64,000 nt of DNA, taken from contig OZ026848.1 of NCBI GenBank assembly GCA_964023205.1, positions 27,887,912 through 27,951,911 of the forward strand, given 5' to 3'. The notes below the pieces were generated by a model. That model saw nothing but the letters and a program-made list of their open reading frames with translations, was not told the origin of the DNA and made no database searches. Shown here piece after piece: positions 58,303 through 64,000 of this stretch (positions are counted from its first letter, which is position 1; every line of letters begins with the position of its first letter). Source of the DNA: Lutraria lutraria (taxonomy: Eukaryota; Mollusca; Bivalvia; Venerida; Mactridae). The translations under genes were made by a program, and so were the position numbers.

Positions 58303-60700
58303 ACATGTGAAAAAAATGTGAAAGTATGAAGAGATAAAAATGTTCATTCTGAAATCATAAAGGGAAAAAAACGTGAAATCATGAACAGATAGAAAAGCAC
58401 TGATTTTGAAAATATGGCAAAGAAAAATTGCTGTGAGATTATGAGGAAATGAAAATTGGTGAAATTATGGGAAGAAAAAACTGAATTAATGAGCTATAAT
58501 GAAATAGTCAACTAGTGATTTAGTAGGGAAGGAGTGGAATAAGGAATGGACAAAAAGAAAGTGAATCCTTGAATGGAATTATCTGTATGTTGGATATTAT
58601 ACTCATTTACATATCATCAATAACTCATGAAACATAGTGCTGTTAAAAATATAGTCAAGTATTCATAGCATCTTCCAACTTTCCAAGTACTTGCCACCTT
58701 CAACGTACTGAAGATTATCATATCAGATGGCAGTGTAAACTTTATAGTTTCAGCGGCATGGTGCCATATAAGTATGAACATGTATGAAAGCATTACAATG
58801 ATATATATAAGTATAATCATGTATCCAGATAATAATATCATGAGCAAACATGAACTACAATGTATGATTGTTAAAGTTTGAGTTTTTGGATCAGTCTTAG
58901 AATGCAGCATTTCTATTGGTCAGTTCAACACTATCATAGAGAAACAACCTATCAGATACTTTTTGACATTGATCTCTTAATTTATTCATAACCTATGACT
59001 TACATCTTTTACATGACTGATATCATTGTAATACACCATTTTTTGTTATGATGAAATTTATTTATTGGGTAAAGTGTTGCTTCATAAATGATCTGATTAA
59101 GCAGCTTTTGTGATATAAGAGGAATGAAATATTGTAAAAAAATGCTTTTTTCATGCTGATGCTTTTCTCTGATATTTAACAATGTTTGTTCAATGTTTAT
59201 ATTATATATTTTGTTTTAAGTTTACTGTATCATTATAAAACAATACATTCACCTCAACTCTTCAACTCTCAAATTGTCCTTATAATTTTCCAATGTTTAA
59301 TTTGATTACATTAGTTTTAGTCTTTTTAAGGCATTGTGATTCATGGTGTTTTTAATACATTAATGGTAAATACCTCATTTACACATTGTAGCTGTTTTAG
59401 CATTAATCATTCTAATATTAAACTCAGGTATATTCAAATCATATCCCTAGGATCACATATAGCAAATAGCTGAAGAATTATGAATATTAAGCACTTCCAA
59501 TACATACCAATAAGCCATATTTGCTCATTTATAGTGATTTGTTTGCATAATTGGAAGATAGTTGCTTTTTAAAATTTTAGTTAAAAATTTAGTAATTAGT
59601 GACAAAATTACCATGGAGTGTGTTTTGTTTGAGATTCCAAAAGTGATATTGAAATATGTTTTTTTTTCCAATGTTGCAGCCATTGGTATGATTTGATCAG
59701 AGTTGCTGCCCCTGAATTATTTTAGATTGGGTTGCCAACCCAGAAAGATTTTCAGAACAGTTGCAGTTCAGAGTTGCAGTTCTTGAAATTGTTCAACATC
59801 TGATTAAATAATAGTCTATGATATATTTTTGTGCAGCAAGTGAGTATACAGTTTATGTTTTAAAAAAGTTTTGGTCTAAAACTGGTATTAGTATAAACTG
59901 TTCCCATACTGACACTTTGTCTCAAGTTTTGTTCCAAAACACGTACACAGATTACTAATTTTGAGACTTATTTCATTTTTCCAAATCACATTTTTGAAAG
60001 AATCTCTTTTCAATAAGGTGCTAAAAATGGACATTAACCACAATGCATAATAAAAATCTCTATAGTAATAATGTTCTTAATTAAGTCAGGAACTTCATCT
60101 GCCAGTTAACTAATTATTTTATTAATTTTAATCCAGTATTTTACTTGCCAGTTATTCACACTGAAATATTGATTTAAGTTATGTTTGGTTCTTATTTTAT
60201 TCATATTTATGCCATTTTTTCATGGATATTTGTTTCTTTGCTCGTACCTACTCATCATTTACTCTGAAATTCAGCATGTACTTCATTTTTATTGTTTTTA
60301 TTATGTCCAATATTCCATGTATTTAGTGTTTCTAATAGCTTTTATCTTTCATCTCTTCTCAGCATTTATTTTGGTATGAATGCATTATATGCATTATATA
60401 TATAATGAATGTGAATTTTTAATGGAAGCTACTTGTAATGTATCTCACTATCTGGAAGTGTGAATTTTAAACCAATACAGGATTAATATGCATTTCAACC
60501 TCGTGTCTAAAGTGTTACATGTTATGATGTATTTATGTATACATTATCTGAATTTAAAGTAAGAATTTTGCTAACTAAAAGTATGAACTAAATGTGAATG
60601 GTATGATACATTGTATCTAAAATAATGATATGAATTAAGAAAGCATGCTCTATATATATATAAACATGTGTTTTTAATAAAAGCTGAAAGTGTGAATATT
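58303..60700 (+). other. integrin 3' UTR (end not certain)
   Basis: AT-rich with no open frame of interest. AATAAA signals lie at 60049-60054 and 60676-60681, so the transcript end may be near 60.07 or 60.7 kb. The first 200 bp have repeated GTGRAATCATGAAC-like words. A repeat copy lies at 58888-58957. Confidence 0.5.
60676..60681 (+). promoter_or_regulatory. candidate polyadenylation signal
   Basis: Canonical AATAAA in 'tttttaataaaagctg', 2.4 kb after the stop codon. An alternative is at 60049-60054. No way to choose without transcript data. Confidence 0.4.
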
Positions 60701-61164
60701 GATCTCAGTCAGTTTAATTGGAAGTTTTCATGGTATAAACAAAACATTGGCATATTTTAAAAAAATGACAAAATTACTGTATAACAACTTAATCATGACT
60801 TATTGTTTGCCAAAATGGGTAATTAAGCTAACAAAATTGTACTACAGCCGGTCAAAAATGTCCAAATTGAGTCCTGTGGTACGCATACATTCCAGAAGAA
60901 AAAAAGCGATAGTTACATGATTATATTATGTACATTCATTTTATCAGCCAGTTGTTTGAGCACACAACCTTATTCTAATCTTATTGTATTGGAATCTCTA
61001 ACAAATGCTGCATTTAGATACTTTGAACTGTAACTTTTGATACAAACAATACAGAAATGTCAAAACAAACTGATCTTTGTTTTTTGGTAAGAATAAACCT
61101 GAGAATGTTCAGGACCAAAATGAGTACATACAAAATTTCTTATAATAAGGCTAAAAGACTTGAA

Positions 61165-61552
61165 AGAGAATCGATTAATTATCAAATCGAATCGGACAGG
61201 GTGTTTCGATTCACAATCGGAAAATAATCGAAAGCAAATTTATATCCTTATTTGACAAACTTATTTGGTTGTTATTTGTTTGTCATACAATATATTCAGA
61301 CTGACGACCTGAACTTCCATGGACAAGGGAAAATTTCACACAATTTTTTTCAAATAACAGAGACCATCCTTGTTTAAATACACACAATGCCCAAAAGTAG
61401 TGGAAAGAAGACAGTTGCTCTAATAATGGCAGCGGTCTACCTACTTGTAACAACATCGATTTAACACCACTAACATCGATAGTCGCCGACCTCAAGCTGT
61501 CAGCAACGATTATTCGATTATAATCGATTATCGTTACATCACTAGAAGACTG
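61165..61552. repeat. ATCGATT-rich element fragment
   Basis: Left 'gaatcgattaattatcaaat' + 'cgaatcgg' and right 'cgattattcgattataatcg' + 'attatcgttacatcacta' are rich in ATCGATT/AATCGA words. The inverse of the right end (TAGTGATGTAACGATAATCG) resembles hAT/ATCG-type terminal sequences. Open frames inside on both strands lack domains. Confidence 0.35.
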
Positions 61553-63189
61553 GGTTACCACATGTATGCTGCTGCAGTACCAGTACTATTAGCAAGCCTA
61601 GTTGCACCCAACAAGTAAATTCTTGTAAGAATAAGACACATTTGTATGTAATTTACATACTATAACACAGAGTGACATAGGAACCCCTGAAATTTTGACA
61701 TGAACCCACTAAAACATGAGTCCTACAGACCCCAAAACTTTAAAGTCAATGTAAGACAGACAATTTGTTTATAAATTTCTGGAACATTGGTGAAATACAT
61801 AAAATACCATGAAAACTTGTAACTAGGGACCTCACTGTATCGTGCTACTTGATTAAAAAAGCTAAAAGGCGCTATAAACATAACGTTCCTGATTTAATTT
61901 TCATTCAGTCAAATATAACTAAACATACTATCATCATTTGTGTTAATCATGAATTAATTTAATTATTGCATTGGGAACTTTTAACATACTTACATACCTG
62001 CAAAAGACCATGTCAATCTTCATGTGACATCTAACAACTCCATTGTATCGTGCTATCATGTTTAGGATCCCAACTTCCGTTCTGGCGGCCATTTTGAATG
62101 TTTATAAATTGTGTTAAATATCAATCCTATCTGCATTCAATAAACGTTACCTTTGTGCTAACTGCGTTTTACTCTACCCGAGGCTGAAATATTTTGCAGC
62201 CGATTTTTAATGACGACACCAGTGGCAGCAGACGACCATGACATTCGCAAACCAATAAACGTTATGAATGCTGACAGGAAACAACATTTATTAAAAAAAA
62301 GAAATCTTTATTCTTAAGTTATAAACAATTTTCGCTTACATTAGAAACAAAAACTTGTGCGTGAAAAGCCAAGTTTGTTTTTGTTTACATCTTATTTTCA
62401 TTAACTTCTGTTTCTGCGCAGTCACCTCCCTTCAGTAGGGATAAATTCCGTTCTATACGGCACCGGCACTGACCGTGATTAATAACCAAAGCAACAAAGC
62501 AAATCAAGGTCAAATGTATGATTGTGATGATTTTAGATAGTGATACCGTAATATCTTACTGGATATTCTACGTTTTTTTAATATTTAAATTAAGATTGGT
62601 TTCCTGTCTGGTATAGTAGGATACCTCCCAAACCTGAAGCACTTTCCAGAACGTCAAGGGCCTGGAGCAGCTGTTTTATTGCTAGTTCTGGCTTCCAAAA
62701 CTTTAAAAGCCGCTTTTTAAATATTTTTTTGCTTTTTATGCGGCATTACCCGTCCTATCACAGTGTAAACCGGGTACGCTGAAGACCTTAAGCTATTTTA
62801 TTGCTTGCTTAATCAACAAATTCTCAGACCGTGAGAACCCTTCTATATATGTGTGTAAAATATTATATGCTATGAGCAATAGTATGGTTTTCTAAACCTT
62901 TGTAATGTTGTATTATGCTCATTTTATTGTGTTTTATAAATTGACATTTTCAAAAAAATGTTTCAAATGTTGTACATGTATGTGTTACTTTATGTATTTA
63001 CCTGCTTCTAAGAAATAATAAATATATATAATGTACATTGTACTTCTTTCAATAATAACTTCATTAGGAATTGAATGCTTTAAATTTGCTCTGAACATCA
63101 TGTAGTTTCTAGACATGAGCCCCGACTTTTCTTAAGCAACAAATGATATTCACAAAGAAGGACCTTGGACCAATAAACACGTATGTAAA
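61553..63189. other. intergenic, no gene seen
   Basis: No supported exon on either strand. Two copies of 'gtatcgtgctay' (about 61838 and 62046) stand ~210 bp apart. A somewhat GC-richer patch lies at 62080-62480, of unknown meaning. Confidence 0.45.
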
Positions 63190-63245
63190 TTGGAATGGTC
63201 CCAGGAAATACATAGCCCACCTTGAACCCACAACCTCGTTAGGCT
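63190..63245 (-). repeat. tRNA-like SINE relic
   Basis: On the minus strand GTAGCCTAACGAGGTTGTGG followed by GTTCAAGG carries a degenerate B box. Too short and decayed to classify. Confidence 0.3.
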
Positions 63246-64000
63246 ACAATATATTATATGAATAGTAATATTTACAGGTTAGGGTAAATTGGTAGCAAAA
63301 TTTTTTTCTACACACCTTTTGTGAGAATATGATGTATGATTCATCCAAATCTATATATTCATTTCTTTTGGTTTTGATGTAAGAAACTTGGGTTGGCACC
63401 ATAAAAATAGGTTCAGTCGGGTATCCGTAAACAAGACTTTATTTAATTCTGGCCAGAAGAATATATGCACATTCAGTGACATACATGTAATACACTTATT
63501 TTCACACATGAATGCTGATGTACATGGTTATTTACCCAATACTGAAAAATGATTGTGATTTATAATTCAAGACGAAATAATCCCTTTTCAGCTGTTCTTT
63601 ATTTCCAAAACAGAAAGAGATCACAACAGATTTGATTAACAAAATTAATGGAATGATATTTGTATAAAACGTTGCAGTACAAAAAAGGCATCAAATATAT
63701 AAAACATGACAACAAATAGTGAGTATATGGTACAGAGGTGAGTATATTTTGGGGGTAAAGGTACACATTAAAAGCCATATCATTACAAGTATTAAATTCA
63801 TGAATAGGTATAACAAAGGCCTAGGTTTAAATGACAAAATATCAGGTGAAGATTTTATTAATATTTTGCAATCATCTATCTATTCAGCAACACATATGTA
63901 ATAAGAAGATAAACATGTTCATAGTTAAGTCCTTCATTTCTTGGTATGCACAAACATAAGGTACATTTAAACAAAATTTGAACAGACTGATGTGCACACT
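63246..64000. other. right end, no gene seen
   Basis: AT-rich; a 60-codon frame at 63719-63901 has no domain or splice support. Confidence 0.45.

Noticed and set aside
1..64000. CRISPR array, bacterial operon, prophage or viral insertion
   Set aside because: No regularly spaced identical repeats with unique spacers, no dense same-strand gene blocks and no viral coding signatures; the window is intron-rich animal DNA.

Overview
The window is AT-rich animal genomic DNA, very probably from a mollusc and most likely a bivalve. The evidence is one long intron-rich gene with canonical GT..AG borders, several tRNA-derived SINEs (one with the 3' tail of bivalve SINEs, '...GGGGCGTAAAACTCGATATAAA' followed by repeated CAAA), and long intronic repeats of the 'AGATGGCCCTATATCGCTCAC / GTGAGCTAAAAA' type common in mollusc genomes. 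There is no bacterial operon, CRISPR array or phage. The species cannot be named from the sequence alone.

The main content is a complete integrin alpha-subunit gene on the + strand, about 24.0-58.3 kb, in 22 coding exons. Every intron is GT..AG and all phases agree, giving 3,378 coding bases from the outermost ATG, or 1,078 residues from the preferred start. The product has a signal peptide, a seven-blade beta-propeller without an inserted A/I domain, three cation loops, thigh and calf regions, one membrane span and a short tail starting CGFFKR. N-terminal landmarks (NPGAIYKC, DNQWLGASL, TCASRW) resemble the vertebrate alpha-4/alpha-9 group. It would pair with a beta subunit (not in this window) as an adhesion receptor.

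The left 9.5 kb holds a minus-strand gene that I cannot identify. A start exon with a signal-peptide-like sequence and a perfect donor lies at 9440-9392. Four downstream segments (5197-5097, 4195-4119, 3510-3321, 2914-2786) have splice signals and fit together in phase to a stop codon. Linking the start exon to these four is unproven.

The region 9.5-24 kb is intergenic and repeat-rich. It holds SINEs, a 2.8-kb element with perfect 23-bp terminal inverted repeats and internal 202-205-bp tandem repeats, a possible second TCTTAG-rich element and a hairpin cluster. The integrin introns carry a TTAA-flanked miniature element, a Penelope-like fragment with a hammerhead-like core, a SINE with target-site duplication, a ~1.1-kb array of ~147-bp units, a pogo/Tigger-like element and many poly-G/C tracts. 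From 58.3 to 64 kb there is the 3' UTR and then repeat fragments, with no convincing second gene.

I found no clearly novel system. The best leads are the unidentified minus-strand gene, the acidic insert and altered third cation loop in the integrin, and the several non-autonomous elements with intact ends.
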